DNA of 64,000 nucleotides from the NCBI GenBank assembly GCA_025384855.1, contig JALAHT010000001.1, positions 248,001-312,000 on the forward strand, written 5' to 3'. Of this stretch, positions 9,486-18,173 are shown in pieces; positions within the stretch are counted from its first letter, which is position 1, and every line of letters begins with the position of its first letter. The translations under genes were made by a program, and so were the position numbers. The notes beneath the pieces were generated by a model that was not told where the DNA came from, searched no databases, and saw only the letters and a list, made by a program, of their open reading frames with translations. The DNA comes from Luteirhabdus salina. Its GTDB lineage: Bacteria > Bacteroidota > Bacteroidia > Flavobacteriales > Flavobacteriaceae.

Positions 9486-10896
9486 CCTCACCAATTTTAA
9501 TGTTTAATCCGAGTTGTAAAGATACACTTTTTGCTTTCGCCAAATTATTATACCATAATAGGTTGTCGGCAGCAAGATACATATTAAAGCTGCCTATATC
9601 GGCCACGACACCAAGCCCTATGTTTGAAAATGAATAGGGATCGATCGTATAGGTAGCTTTGGCCGACAAAAACTGCCATAATTTTCGGTAATAAAATGCG
9701 GTGGCAGCCAATTGTGGGCCCTTCGGACGAAATATGGTGTACAGCTGACCACCTATTGCCTGATTGGTGTCGATGGCTCCATTCAGATTTTTACAGTCGC
9801 AGGCTGCGCCACTTCCCACCGGTAGGCCAAACCTATATTCAACCGCAGCATTAACCTTCAACGGCCGTAAACGGGTATAGCCATCAGTAATCGTATCTAA
9901 ACCTACTCTTTCTTCAATATCATCTTCAAGATTTGAATAATAAGGAATGGTTTCCTCTCCTTCACCCAACGGAGGAAATATTAGCTCTATTCCGCTTAGG
10001 TCATAAGAGCCATTTACTTGATACGTCTCTACATCCTTTCCATAAAACATCACACCAGCGTCTAAAATGCTTCCGCTAACCGTCCAATTACGGCCAATAT
10101 CGTATGTAGCACCAATATCGAACCCAACCCCAATATTTCCACCGAATAAGCTCCGTCCTAATAGCTCACTCGTTACTGCATTAGCGCCATCCAAGTCCTG
10201 CAGCGAAGCAAAACCAGCTGTCTGCAAAGAAACATCGGCATCAAGTAAACGGTGACTATAGATGTTGTCGCCATCTTCAGACACCTCCGTAATAAATGTC
10301 CCTTGGTTATCGGTGCTTGAAAATTGAATCATACTAGAATACAATTTCCCGCGAACCCCTACCGTCAGATCATCGGTCAACGCCTTATTCGCCCCGAAAT
10401 GGTATACGGTCATCAATTCACCTGAAACATTCAATTCACCCAAATTGAAAGGATATCCGATATAGTCTCGATTTCCTTCCCAAGCCAATATGGCAAGGTC
10501 TCTCGGAAAGTAACTTATAATATCCAACTCTTGATACACACCTCCTGAAAAATAGATTTTATTCCGCGAACGCCAACCAAAGTCTAGTAAGTGTAATTGT
10601 TCGGTAGCGGTAAAAAAGTCCTCCGCTTCCAAATCGAAAATAGCAGTACGAATTCGATCATTAATATCGCCTGCATTCTCCTGAAAAATATCATAGGTAG
10701 CGATACCCGAAGCACCTGCGTTGACATGAAGTTGCGATAATAAAGGGATACCGATATGAATCTTTTGCGAAACCTTGCCCCCAGGATTAATTAACAAGTG
10801 CTGTGGGACCTCATCCATTCCATAGAGCAGTTGTTTGTTCTGGGCAATAGAAGTTGCTACCCAAAGGGTAAAAAAACAAATCAGTAATGTTCGCAT
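9478..10896 (-). CDS. DUF5723-like outer-membrane beta-barrel protein
   Basis: A 472-residue protein with signal peptide (MRTLLICFFTLW to SIAQ) and alternating hydrophobic/aromatic strands throughout, typical of a Bacteroidota outer-membrane barrel. The opening of the mature protein (LYGMDEVPQHLLINPGG) followed by a long series of short strands ending GLNIKIGEDD resembles the DUF5723 family of PorP/SprF-like barrels. This family call is from memory of the pattern. Glycine-rich turns and a short cysteine motif (ACDCKN near 365) are visible. It is the middle gene of a three-gene minus-strand envelope operon, 6 bases after the lipoprotein gene at 10903. Confidence 0.75.
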   Translation of the reverse strand: MRTLLICFFTLWVATSIAQNKQLLYGMDEVPQHLLINPGGKVSQKIHIGIPLLSQLHVNAGASGIATYDIFQENAGDINDRIRTAIFDLEAEDFFTATEQLHLLDFGWRSRNKIYFSGGVYQELDIISYFPRDLAILAWEGNRDYIGYPFNLGELNVSGELMTVYHFGANKALTDDLTVGVRGKLYSSMIQFSSTDNQGTFITEVSEDGDNIYSHRLLDADVSLQTAGFASLQDLDGANAVTSELLGRSLFGGNIGVGFDIGATYDIGRNWTVSGSILDAGVMFYGKDVETYQVNGSYDLSGIELIFPPLGEGEETIPYYSNLEDDIEERVGLDTITDGYTRLRPLKVNAAVEYRFGLPVGSGAACDCKNLNGAIDTNQAIGGQLYTIFRPKGPQLAATAFYYRKLWQFLSAKATYTIDPYSFSNIGLGVVADIGSFNMYLAADNLLWYNNLAKAKSVSLQLGLNIKIGEDD

Positions 10897-10902
10897 AAGT
10901 AG

Positions 10903-11451
10903 TTACAGTTCCAAATAGTAGGTTGTTTTTGACTGAAGATTTAGGGATCCCTCAAGAGAAGCATCGGCTGAGGGAATGGTTACCGACACCACAACCTTAG
11001 AAGCGCGCGTAAGGTCATCGATTGTTTCCCCTTCTACCGTTTCTTCGAAAATGGTTTGCTGAGGACTTTGGGGTGATCCGGCTATAACGGTAGTGGCGGT
11101 CTGATAGGTCGATTCGTTGTTGGTTCCCCGAAGAAAAGTGAAATCGACCTCGAACTCACGTGGTATGGAATTCATAAATTCAAAGTAGAAGTCTGCTCTT
11201 CGAATACTTTCTCTACTGAAACTGTCATCCAAAAAACGTAATTCGGTAGTATCGCGCAATGTAAGTGTTGGCAGTTCGGTTTCAGGATCGATGAAATCGT
11301 CGGCAGTAAGATCGAAATAGATCAGATCCAATTCTACCACAGGAGTTAATGTGATATCCTCTGCTTGATCGAAATCGGTATCTTTCACACAGGATGTACA
11401 CATCAGTAAAACTGCAACGGCAGCAATGTGCGGAATGGCTAAAAACTTCAT
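10903..11451 (-). CDS. Predicted lipoprotein, first gene of an envelope operon
   Basis: A 182-residue protein with a hydrophobic leader ending LLMCTSC, the last cysteine (residue 21) being a plausible lipidation site followed by the acidic VKDTDFDQAED stretch. The mature domain is beta-rich, with strands such as RADFYFEFMNSIP and REFEVDFTFLRG, suggesting an immunoglobulin-like or lipocalin-like fold; the family is not recognised. A perfect -7 box lies 15 bases upstream. The next two genes follow within a few bases, so it is probably exported to the outer membrane together with the barrel encoded at 9478. Confidence 0.75.
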   Translation of the reverse strand: MKFLAIPHIAAVAVLLMCTSCVKDTDFDQAEDITLTPVVELDLIYFDLTADDFIDPETELPTLTLRDTTELRFLDDSFSRESIRRADFYFEFMNSIPREFEVDFTFLRGTNNESTYQTATTVIAGSPQSPQQTIFEETVEGETIDDLTRASKVVVSVTIPSADASLEGSLNLQSKTTYYLEL

Positions 11452-11466
11452 GGGGCTGGGGATTTA

Positions 11467-11474
11467 CAAAAATA
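11467..11474 (-). promoter_or_regulatory. Promoter -7 box of the lipoprotein/barrel operon
   Basis: Read on the minus strand this is TATTTTTG, an exact TAnnTTTG box. It ends 15 bases before the ATG at 11451 and is positioned to drive the three-gene operon 11451 to 8676. Confidence 0.55.
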
Positions 11475-11499
11475 ACGCAGGTATACAGGAGTTATTTCA

Positions 11500-12183
11500 T
11501 TATAGATGATTTTTTATGTGAAGGAGTTCCGAAACCGTCAAAAACCCGTCGTAAGGTGGTTCCTTTCGGTAGTTATAAAAAAGTGTTTTCATCCCTATTT
11601 CATGGGCTCCCAAAATATCGGCTTCAAAGGTATCGCCTATCATAATGCTTTCGTCAGGAGCTGCTTTTGCCTTTTCTAAGGCCGCGTTGAAAATAATAGG
11701 ATTGGGTTTCTTCACCCCTGCTTCTTCAGAAGTAGTCACTGTTGAAAAATACTTCTTGATACCACTGTTTTCCAATTTTTTGTGTTGCACCCCATGAAAC
11801 CCATTGGTAATGATATGAAGCCGATACTTTGGGGCCAAATATTCCAAAATAGTTTCAGCATGGTCGAAAAGGTGATTATCGCCTGGCAATTCATCGATAT
11901 AGGCCACGGCCATCGCATCGATAGTTTTTAATGGAAATCGCTCCTTCAACTCGGCAAAGGCATCGATTAACCGACCGCGCCTTAATTCTTGCTTGGTCAC
12001 TCTTTCCTCACGAAAGCGCTTCCAATAATCGAAATTGATGGGTTCGTATACTTCTAGAAAGCGCTCCAGCGGTATATCAACCTCATATTTCCGAAACACC
12101 CTGTGAAATGCCAAGGCCGAATTTCGGTCGAAGTCCCATAGCGTATGATCTAGGTCGAAAAAGACATGTTGTATACTTTTCAT
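11500..12183 (-). CDS. yjjG: YjjG-family HAD nucleotidase
   Basis: A 227-residue haloacid dehalogenase-superfamily phosphatase of the noncanonical pyrimidine nucleotidase (YjjG) type. HAD motif I is FFDLDHTLWDF near the N-terminus (the two Asp of DLD are nucleophile and acid/base), motif II IITNGFHGVQ, motif III VKKPNP (Lys), and motif IV MIGDTFEADILGA with the metal-binding Asp. It should dephosphorylate modified or noncanonical nucleoside monophosphates in the cytoplasm. The start at 12183 is chosen because its ATG overlaps the stop of the upstream gene as ATGA; the ORF opens 36 bases earlier but inside that gene. Confidence 0.9.
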   Translation of the reverse strand: MKSIQHVFFDLDHTLWDFDRNSALAFHRVFRKYEVDIPLERFLEVYEPINFDYWKRFREERVTKQELRRGRLIDAFAELKERFPLKTIDAMAVAYIDELPGDNHLFDHAETILEYLAPKYRLHIITNGFHGVQHKKLENSGIKKYFSTVTTSEEAGVKKPNPIIFNAALEKAKAAPDESIMIGDTFEADILGAHEIGMKTLFYNYRKEPPYDGFLTVSELLHIKNHL

Positions 12184-13466
12184 AAATGTTGAAGGGTTTC
12201 CGTAAAGATTTTTTTCCATTGCGAAGGTTCCGAAGCGGCAAAATCGGTGTTGCTATACACCATCGAAAACAAGCCACCCACCTTGAACACCTCTCGGTAC
12301 ATATTCTCAACTTTCTGACGCACTTGGGCAGGTGTTTTACCGGCCATACTCTGAGTGGTCATGGCTAAAGGCTGAATTTCCAGCGGTGTCTTTATTTCAT
12401 AATCCAGATCATAAAAAAGGAATGGTGTACAGGTTCCGGCACGAAATCCCGGATGTGTATTATAGACCATGGTGAAATCGCGTATGATTTCCAATTCGAT
12501 CAATTCGCGATAGATATCGGGTAAATCGACAACATATTCGGCATTCATCGAAGCTTGTAACGGTCTATTGGTGATAGCTTCCATAAATTTTTTCTCACTC
12601 TTCAATTTTGAATACTGCTGCAAGGCTGCAAACGAAAACAAGGTACCTACCTGATAGTAATCACCCACGAATTTCAACTTCATTTGAAATTGTCTTCGCT
12701 TAGTGTTCAAACTATCTTCAAATTGCAGCGCATCGCCTAATAAAAAGAATACGGTGACCGATTTTCGATGTTGTTTTCCGATGTTCACCAACCAAGTGAA
12801 CGTATCGTAAGGATCTTTACGAAGCCGAAGCAACACTTGTGTCCTTAAGTACAGGTTCGAAAACCGGAAGCGAACCAAATCGCTCAAGTATCCAATCATC
12901 GACCGAAAGATTCCCTTCTGCCCATAGGCGAAGGGCTTATCGGCCTTTATTACATGATGGGTTCGCGTATCGCGTGCTTTTATGGATAAGGATGGAAACT
13001 GACCATGCAGCACCTCCTTAAATTTCTGAGCCCAGATATCGATAACAGGTGTTTCCAAGAATTTTTCCTTGTATCCCAAGCTCTCGGTAGCGGGATACCT
13101 TCCCTTTTCATCTTTTACATGTGGCAAATATTCTTCATACCGACTTAGCAAATAGAAAGCTGCTGAAAAGATATCGTAAGGTAGGATACTCTTCTCTCCT
13201 ACCTTAAAAAAGCCAATAGTGTTTTCCCAAGGTGAAACAATGATTTCGATACTTTCAACGCCACTTTGTTCCAAAAGCCCAGCGCTCTGTACAAACATCT
13301 CGTTTCCCATCGGCTGTTTCCCATAGGACATTTTTGGTCCGTTATGCGCAATCAATTCCTCGATAACAGAAGTGAACCCGACTTCAACTCCTAAAATACG
13401 TGTCACTACATGCTTGAACACATAAGTGATTCTCGGAGTGGCTTTTTGGCAGTAAACTAATAGCAT
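12180..13466 (-). CDS. Polysaccharide deacetylase-like protein (DUF7033 plus degenerate NodB-like domain)
   Basis: A 428-residue protein. The N-terminal part (LLVYCQKATPRITYVFKHV, then DIFSAAFYLLSRYEEYLP) matches the DUF7033 region that precedes a deacetylase domain in Bacteroidota. The C-terminal half keeps family landmarks (ADKPFAYGQKG, FFLLGD, DIYRELIELEIIRDFTMVYN and GFRAGTCTPFLFYDLD). However, the segments that in active relatives carry the metal-binding histidines read VGTLFSFAALQQYSK and PLQASMNAEYVVDLP and contain no His. The enzyme may therefore be inactive or use another chemistry. It lies 3 bases after radC and its stop overlaps the yjjG start, so the three genes form one operon. 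Confidence 0.75.
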   Translation of the reverse strand: MLLVYCQKATPRITYVFKHVVTRILGVEVGFTSVIEELIAHNGPKMSYGKQPMGNEMFVQSAGLLEQSGVESIEIIVSPWENTIGFFKVGEKSILPYDIFSAAFYLLSRYEEYLPHVKDEKGRYPATESLGYKEKFLETPVIDIWAQKFKEVLHGQFPSLSIKARDTRTHHVIKADKPFAYGQKGIFRSMIGYLSDLVRFRFSNLYLRTQVLLRLRKDPYDTFTWLVNIGKQHRKSVTVFFLLGDALQFEDSLNTKRRQFQMKLKFVGDYYQVGTLFSFAALQQYSKLKSEKKFMEAITNRPLQASMNAEYVVDLPDIYRELIELEIIRDFTMVYNTHPGFRAGTCTPFLFYDLDYEIKTPLEIQPLAMTTQSMAGKTPAQVRQKVENMYREVFKVGGLFSMVYSNTDFAASEPSQWKKIFTETLQHL

Positions 13467-13469
13467 AAA

Positions 13470-14168
13470 TTACAATATCGCATCGTCGGCAAAACTGAAA
13501 TACCCGGCTTCCGTAACAATGACGTGATCCAGCACTTTAATATCCAGACTTTCCCCTGCTGTTTTAAGCTTTTTGGTTAGCTGAATATCGGCCTGACTCG
13601 GTTTTAAGGTACCGCTTGGATGATTATGTGCCAAAATAATACTTACTGCGCCCAATTCCAACGCTTTTTTGAACGCAAGTCGAACATCGACCATAGTACC
13701 GGTAATACCACCCTTACTCAATTGCTCCATTTGAAGGATTTTATTGGAATTATTTAGATACAAAATCCAAAACTCTTCATGTGGCAAGGCACCTAAAATG
13801 GGCTGCAAGATTTCATAAACCGATTGACTGGAGTTGACTTTCTTTCGTTCGAGCGCTTCACCCATACGGTGACGGCGTCCTAATTCGAGGGCGGCGACGA
13901 TTGAAATAGCCTTTGCCTCGCCGATTCCCTTAAACTTCATGAGCTCCGCAATACTTCTCCTTCCCAGTTCCAACAAATTGTTCTCGGCACTAGCCAAAAT
14001 CTGTTGACTTAGAGAGACGGCACTTTCTTCACGATTCCCCGATCCGATCAATATGGCGATCAGTTCGGCATCGCTGAGGGCAGCCTTACCTTTTGCCTGC
14101 ATTTTTTCACGCGGCCGGTCGTCTTCGTTCCAACATTTTATGGAAAAGGATGTAGCGGTTTCTTTCAA
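13470..14168 (-). CDS. radC: RadC family JAB-domain protein
   Basis: A 232-residue RadC-type protein. The N-terminal part carries LSDAELIAILIGSG and a helix-hairpin-helix turn (KFKGIGEAKAI, about 78-88). The C-terminal JAB/MPN domain has the metal-binding HNHPSG at 181-186 and the following Asp at 194 (SQAD). The family is named for DNA repair, although its real cellular role is unresolved. The only start that gives the usual N-terminus (SFSIKCWNEDDRPREKM) is a TTG at 14168, with an in-frame TAG three codons upstream. It is the first gene of the radC-deacetylase-yjjG operon. Confidence 0.9.
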   Translation of the reverse strand: MKETATSFSIKCWNEDDRPREKMQAKGKAALSDAELIAILIGSGNREESAVSLSQQILASAENNLLELGRRSIAELMKFKGIGEAKAISIVAALELGRRHRMGEALERKKVNSSQSVYEILQPILGALPHEEFWILYLNNSNKILQMEQLSKGGITGTMVDVRLAFKKALELGAVSIILAHNHPSGTLKPSQADIQLTKKLKTAGESLDIKVLDHVIVTEAGYFSFADDAIL

Positions 14169-14180
14169 ACTGAACTATTA

Positions 14181-14215
14181 TCACTTTAAAGATAATAATG
14201 TATCTTTAATAGTGA
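14181..14215. promoter_or_regulatory. Palindrome carrying back-to-back promoter boxes for radC and the DUF1569 gene
   Basis: TCACTTTAAAGATA (14181-14194) and TATCTTTAATAGTGA (14201-14215) are inverted repeats with one bulged base and a 6-base spacer. Each arm carries TATCTTTA, a one-mismatch -7 box, pointing rightward (14201-14208) and leftward (14194-14187). The arrangement would give coupled divergent transcription and could also bind a dimeric regulator. Confidence 0.5.
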
Positions 14216-14243
14216 AACAACCAAACGTGCTAAAACACTTGCT

Positions 14244-14693
14244 ATGAAGTCTTTATTTGACCCTGAAGCATATACTGAGACAAAGCAACGACTCGAACAA
14301 ATTGATGCTGGTCAATCGCCCGAATGGGGCCGTATGAAGCCGGCTCAGATGATGCACCACTGTCAAAAAGCTTTGGAAACACCACTGGGAAAAAGCGACC
14401 TAAAACGACCCAATATGTTTATGCGAATAATCTTCCGAAGTTTCAAGAATTCAATGTACAATGATAAACCTTGGAAGCAAAATTTACCTACCGCACCCGG
14501 TTTTAAGGTAGAAGATGAACGCGATTTTGAAACAGAAAAGAAACGGTTGGTCTCCTTACTTGATGAGTTTCATGAAAAAGGAAAAGAGTATGATTGGCCT
14601 CGTCATCCCGTTTTCGGTTCGTTTACCACGCAACAATGGGGACAGATGCAGTTTAAGCATTTAGACCACCATCTTCGGCAGTTTGGGGTATAG
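14244..14693 (+). CDS. DUF1569 domain protein (DinB-like helical bundle)
   Basis: A 149-residue cytoplasmic protein of the DUF1569 family, which belongs to the DinB/YfiT-like four-helix-bundle superfamily. Typical segments are WGRMKPAQMMHHCQKALE at about 28-45 and, at the C-terminus, FGSFTTQQWGQMQFKHLDHH followed by LRQFGV. Conserved histidines are placed like the metal ligands of the superfamily. No specific reaction is known for the family. A second copy of this domain is fused to PaaZ at 53687. The gene is divergent from radC and converges on lipB with a 7-base gap. Confidence 0.85.
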   Translation: MKSLFDPEAYTETKQRLEQIDAGQSPEWGRMKPAQMMHHCQKALETPLGKSDLKRPNMFMRIIFRSFKNSMYNDKPWKQNLPTAPGFKVEDERDFETEKKRLVSLLDEFHEKGKEYDWPRHPVFGSFTTQQWGQMQFKHLDHHLRQFGV

Positions 14694-14700
14694 CTGAAAA

Positions 14701-15417
14701 CTATCTAGCAACGGTTTCAACCAACTCAGCTTCGAAAAGTTCGCTGAAATGCTTCAACAATTTTTCTTTAACTACCTCCATTGAAATTTCTGGTTTTCCT
14801 GCTTCAACATTCAGGGAAGTAACCGATTTCCCTTTAATGCCACAGGGAATCATATGGTCGAAGTATCCCAAATCGGAATTCACATTCAAGGCAAAGCCAT
14901 GCATAGTTACCCACCGACTGGCACGGACTCCCATGGCACAAATTTTTCTCGCAAAGGGAGTGCCCACATCCAACCAAACACCGGTTTCACCTTGGGAACG
15001 CTCGCCATTTATACCATATTCCGCTAAGGTTCGGATAATGGTTTCCTCTAATAATCGAAGATATTTGTGGATATCGGTGAAGAAGTTTTCCAAATCCAGG
15101 ATAGGATAACCGACAATCTGACCCGGTCCGTGATAGGTAATATCGCCGCCACGATTAATGTTGTAGAAGTCGGCTTCAATAGCCGCTAGTTTTTCTTCAG
15201 AAATTAACAAATTCGACTTATCGCCGCTCTTTCCTAAGGTATACACATGCGGGTGTTCCACAAAAAGAAAATGGTTGGGGGTTGGAAGATCGGCATTCTC
15301 CCTCCTGTTTGAAACCTTCACATTCAATATCTCCTGAAACAACTCTTCTTGATAGTCCCAAGTTTCCTTGTAATCCTTTCGTCCTAAATCTTCTAGTTGA
15401 ATTCGTTTATTCATCAT
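14701..15417 (-). CDS. lipB: Lipoyl(octanoyl) transferase LipB
   Basis: A 238-residue octanoyltransferase that moves octanoate from acyl carrier protein to lipoyl domains, the first step of lipoate synthesis. The signature RGGDITYHGPGQIVGYPI is at 89-106. The catalytic lysine is in ARKICAMGVRASRW (K158) and the catalytic cysteine in MIPCGIKGK (C192). The start at 15417 overlaps the stop of the preceding lipoprotein gene as ATGA. The 2-oxoacid dehydrogenase E2 at 50987 has a lipoyl domain that would be one of its targets. Confidence 0.95.
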   Translation of the reverse strand: MMNKRIQLEDLGRKDYKETWDYQEELFQEILNVKVSNRRENADLPTPNHFLFVEHPHVYTLGKSGDKSNLLISEEKLAAIEADFYNINRGGDITYHGPGQIVGYPILDLENFFTDIHKYLRLLEETIIRTLAEYGINGERSQGETGVWLDVGTPFARKICAMGVRASRWVTMHGFALNVNSDLGYFDHMIPCGIKGKSVTSLNVEAGKPEISMEVVKEKLLKHFSELFEAELVETVAR

Positions 15418-16151
15418 TTATTCTCCAACACCACTTCAAGGTCTAATACATCCGGATTTTTAAAATATTCCAAGAATCCTCTATCTACTTTTAAGGTTTT
15501 TCCATCAAGTGAAAAACTGGCATCGTCCATATTAACCGATTTAATTTTCCGGGGAAAAGTGTATTCCAGTCGATATCGCATACCCCCCATAAACGCTTCG
15601 GCACCGTCGAGACTATCCAACTGCTTCTGATAGGCTTCCTCATTTTTCACGTAACCATCCCTTTTGAAAATACCCTTTTTGAAACTGAATCGCACCCCAA
15701 GCACATCGCTTTCAGGATCGGCTTCAACTTCGGCATTTGTGTTTGGTGATTTCGGCATAAAGTTGGTTCCCTTACCGAGTCCGTCCATGATATTATTGGC
15801 TTCGGAAACATCTTTAAAATCACGCATTATCGTGATGAACATTTCCTCCTCTTCAGAATTCATTTTCATCCGCATTTTATACGGCTCCAACTTTTTCAAG
15901 CGTGCCTGTTCTTCCTTTGATAGCTTTGAGATACTGTCCTTTTTCTCTTCAAGCATATCCTTCATAACAATGAGAGTATCCATTTTAGTGGTTGTGGTAT
16001 CCATTTCAGACGTAAACGCCATCATTTCCCTCATATCCATAGTAAGATGCATGGTTCCAGAACCGTCTTCTTTCAGGACCATGGTTTCGGTGAATTGACA
16101 ACCGATAAATAAAAGTGATAAAAATCCGAGTAACAATAACTTTCGTACCAT
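15414..16151 (-). CDS. Predicted lipoprotein of unknown function
   Basis: A 245-residue lipoprotein with leader MVRKLLLLGFLSLLFIGC (lipidated Cys at residue 18). The mature part begins QFTETMVLKEDGSGTMHLTM, a beta-hairpin with a DGSG turn that is common in Bacteroidota lipoproteins. A Met/Lys/Glu-rich helical stretch follows at about 55-120, and then a second beta region ending LDLEVVLENK. No known family is recognised. It sits between a YqaE gene (4-base gap) and lipB (4-base overlap), so it is part of one operon, probably without a functional link to lipoylation. Confidence 0.8.
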   Translation of the reverse strand: MVRKLLLLGFLSLLFIGCQFTETMVLKEDGSGTMHLTMDMREMMAFTSEMDTTTTKMDTLIVMKDMLEEKKDSISKLSKEEQARLKKLEPYKMRMKMNSEEEEMFITIMRDFKDVSEANNIMDGLGKGTNFMPKSPNTNAEVEADPESDVLGVRFSFKKGIFKRDGYVKNEEAYQKQLDSLDGAEAFMGGMRYRLEYTFPRKIKSVNMDDASFSLDGKTLKVDRGFLEYFKNPDVLDLEVVLENK

Positions 16152-16155
16152 CGAT

Positions 16156-16314
16156 TTAGTTTTTGGGATTATTTAAAATTATTAATGCGGCAATAACGCC
16201 TGGGATCCATCCTAAGATAGTCAAAATTAACACGATAAGAATGGAACCACATCCTTTATCGATTACTGCCAAGGGCGGAAATAGTATAGACAATAAAACT
16301 CTCCAAATGCTCAT
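16156..16314 (-). CDS. YqaE/Pmp3 family small membrane protein
   Basis: A 52-residue protein, [20 protein letters not shown] followed by [20 protein letters not shown] and a short tail. This is the two-helix UPF0057 (YqaE/Pmp3) signature: a first membrane segment ending FPPLAV, a glycine-rich turn, and a second segment with LGWIPG. Members sit in the cytoplasmic membrane and are often induced by stress. A perfect -7 box ends 6 bases before the ATG. The gene is short enough to be missed by length-based gene finders. Confidence 0.9.
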   Translation of the reverse strand: MSIWRVLLSILFPPLAVIDKGCGSILIVLILTILGWIPGVIAALIILNNPKN

Positions 16315-16320
16315 AGGAAG

Positions 16321-16328
16321 CAAAATTA
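16321..16328 (-). promoter_or_regulatory. Promoter -7 box of the YqaE-lipoprotein-lipB operon
   Basis: TAATTTTG on the minus strand is an exact TAnnTTTG box, followed by CTTCCT and the ATG at 16314. The spacing implies a leaderless or very short 5' end. Confidence 0.6.
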
Positions 16329-16400
16329 CGAATTAAATAGATGGCAACCTTCACCTAATTTCCAAGGGTTGTTGGTATTGGTTTGGAACTTGTTTGTTGG

Positions 16401-16408
16401 TATCTTTG
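16401..16408 (+). promoter_or_regulatory. Promoter -7 box of lysS
   Basis: TATCTTTG is an exact TAnnTTTG box, with TTG at 16378-16380 giving a 20-base spacer. It lies inside the longest possible reading frame of lysS, which argues for the downstream start at 16441. Confidence 0.6.
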
Positions 16409-16440
16409 CGGTTTCCAATAACTGGGCAAAACAAAATTTT

Positions 16441-18138
16441 ATGCAATTATCTGAACAAGAACAGGTACGACGTCAAAAGCGCGAACAACTTATGAAAGCA
16501 GGTATCAATCCGTATCCTGCCGATTTATTTGAAGTAACCCATCATGCCAAAACCCTGAAACAGGATTTTGAGGAGGGCAAAAAGGTTACCGTCGCCGGTC
16601 GTTTAATGTCGCGCCGTATCCAGGGAAAGGCTTCTTTTGCGGAGCTTCAGGATAGTACCGGTCGTATTCAGGTATATTTTAATCGCGATGAGATTTGCCC
16701 AGGCGACGATAAGGCTAAATACAACGATGTATATAAGAAATTGCTCGATATAGGTGATTTCATCGGAATTGAAGGCGAATTGTTCACCACCAATGTTGGG
16801 GAGAAAACTGTTATGGTGAAAGACTTTACAGTGCTATCTAAGACCTTGCGTCCGTTACCGCTCCCTAAGACCGACAGTGAAGGAAACACCTATGATGAAT
16901 TCAACGATCCAGAACTGCGGTACCGTCAGCGGTACGCCGATTTAGCCGTAAATCCAAAAGTGAAGGAAATTTTCATAAAGCGTACGAAGCTATTCAATGC
17001 TATGCGAAATTTCTTCAATGAAAAGGGCTATTTTGAAGTGGAGACACCGGTGTTGCAGCCTATTCCTGGTGGTGCTGCGGCTCGTCCATTTGTTACACAT
17101 CACAATTCCTTGGATATTCCTCTGTATATGCGAATTGCAAACGAACTGTATTTGAAGCGTTTGATCGTGGGTGGATTTGAAGGGGTCTATGAATTCTCCA
17201 AAAACTTCCGAAACGAAGGAATGGACCGTACCCACAATCCAGAGTTTACGGCCATGGAAATTTATGTTGCTTACAAGGACTATAATTGGATGATGGATTT
17301 CTGTGAACAATTGTTGGAGTACTGTGCCATACAGGTGAACGGAACTACTAAGGCGACCTTTGGCAAACACGAGGTGGATTTTAAGGCTCCGTACCCACGG
17401 GTAACGATGGCCGATGCTATAAAGGAACATACAGGATTCGATATTACTGGCAAATCGGAAGATGAACTTCGTAAAGCCGCTGAAGACTTAGGTATCGAAG
17501 TAGACGATACCATGGGGAAAGGAAAATTGATCGATGAAATTTTCGGTGAAAAATGCGAACCGCATTATATACAACCTACCTTTATTACCGACTATCCAAA
17601 GGAAATGAGCCCGTTGTGCAAGTCGCATCGGGAAAACCCGGAACTCACCGAGCGTTTTGAATTGATGGTCTGCGGAAAGGAAATCGCCAATGCTTATAGC
17701 GAACTGAACGATCCTATTGACCAACGCGAGCGATTTGAAGCGCAGTTGAAGTTGGCCGATCGCGGTGATGATGAGGCAACCCAGTTTATCGATTTCGACT
17801 TTTTGCGAGCGTTGGAATATGGAATGCCACCGACCGCCGGAATGGGTATCGGAATGGATCGTCTGATCATGTTCTTAACGAATAATCAGTCGATTCAGGA
17901 AGTATTGTTCTTCCCCCAGATGAAACCGGAGAAAAAGATCACGGTTGAATTAAAGGATGAGGAAAAGCACGTTTTTGAACTGTTGAAAAAAGCGGATCGC
18001 ATCGACCTTAACGAGCTGAAGGACAAATCGGGCCTCAGCAATAAGAAATGGGACAAGAGCATCAAGGCATTGACAAAACACAAACTTGCGAAGGTTGAAA
18101 AAACCGATGAGGGCTTGTTTGTACAGATGGTACAGTAA
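16441..18138 (+). CDS. lysS: Lysyl-tRNA synthetase (class II)
   Basis: A 565-residue class II aminoacyl-tRNA synthetase charging tRNA-Lys. The N-terminal OB-fold anticodon-binding domain ([20 protein letters not shown]) is followed by motif 1 around [20 protein letters not shown]. Motif 2 is [15 protein letters not shown] and motif 3 [15 protein letters not shown]. After the catalytic core an extra C-terminal stretch of about 65 residues ([20 protein letters not shown], then a helix-turn-helix-like end) goes beyond E. coli LysS and looks like a small winged-helix extension. The ATG at 16441 fits the family N-terminus and follows the promoter at 16401. Confidence 0.97.
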   Translation: MQLSEQEQVRRQKREQLMKAGINPYPADLFEVTHHAKTLKQDFEEGKKVTVAGRLMSRRIQGKASFAELQDSTGRIQVYFNRDEICPGDDKAKYNDVYKKLLDIGDFIGIEGELFTTNVGEKTVMVKDFTVLSKTLRPLPLPKTDSEGNTYDEFNDPELRYRQRYADLAVNPKVKEIFIKRTKLFNAMRNFFNEKGYFEVETPVLQPIPGGAAARPFVTHHNSLDIPLYMRIANELYLKRLIVGGFEGVYEFSKNFRNEGMDRTHNPEFTAMEIYVAYKDYNWMMDFCEQLLEYCAIQVNGTTKATFGKHEVDFKAPYPRVTMADAIKEHTGFDITGKSEDELRKAAEDLGIEVDDTMGKGKLIDEIFGEKCEPHYIQPTFITDYPKEMSPLCKSHRENPELTERFELMVCGKEIANAYSELNDPIDQRERFEAQLKLADRGDDEATQFIDFDFLRALEYGMPPTAGMGIGMDRLIMFLTNNQSIQEVLFFPQMKPEKKITVELKDEEKHVFELLKKADRIDLNELKDKSGLSNKKWDKSIKALTKHKLAKVEKTDEGLFVQMVQ

Positions 18139-18140
18139 TA

Positions 18141-18166
18141 GAAAAGGGCGGTGCAAAACACCGCCC
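18141..18166 (-). terminator. Terminator of the YiaA-like gene, between convergent genes
   Basis: GGGCGGTG at 18146-18153 pairs with CACCGCCC at 18159-18166. On the minus strand the stem is followed by TTTTC. On the plus strand no T run follows, so it is a weaker stop for lysS. Confidence 0.7.
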
Positions 18167-18173
18167 TCCACTA

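Noticed and set aside
9492-9494. TTG start nine bases upstream for the secreted protein at 8676
   Set aside because: The ATG at 9485 begins a standard signal peptide and overlaps the upstream stop by 8 bases, a normal coupled arrangement.
16369-16440. N-terminal extension of lysS
   Set aside because: The segment contains the promoter box at 16401-16408 and does not match LysS N-termini.
18141-18166. Equally strong terminator for lysS on the plus strand
   Set aside because: The stem is not followed by a T run on the plus strand (TCCACT follows), so it is assigned to the minus-strand gene.
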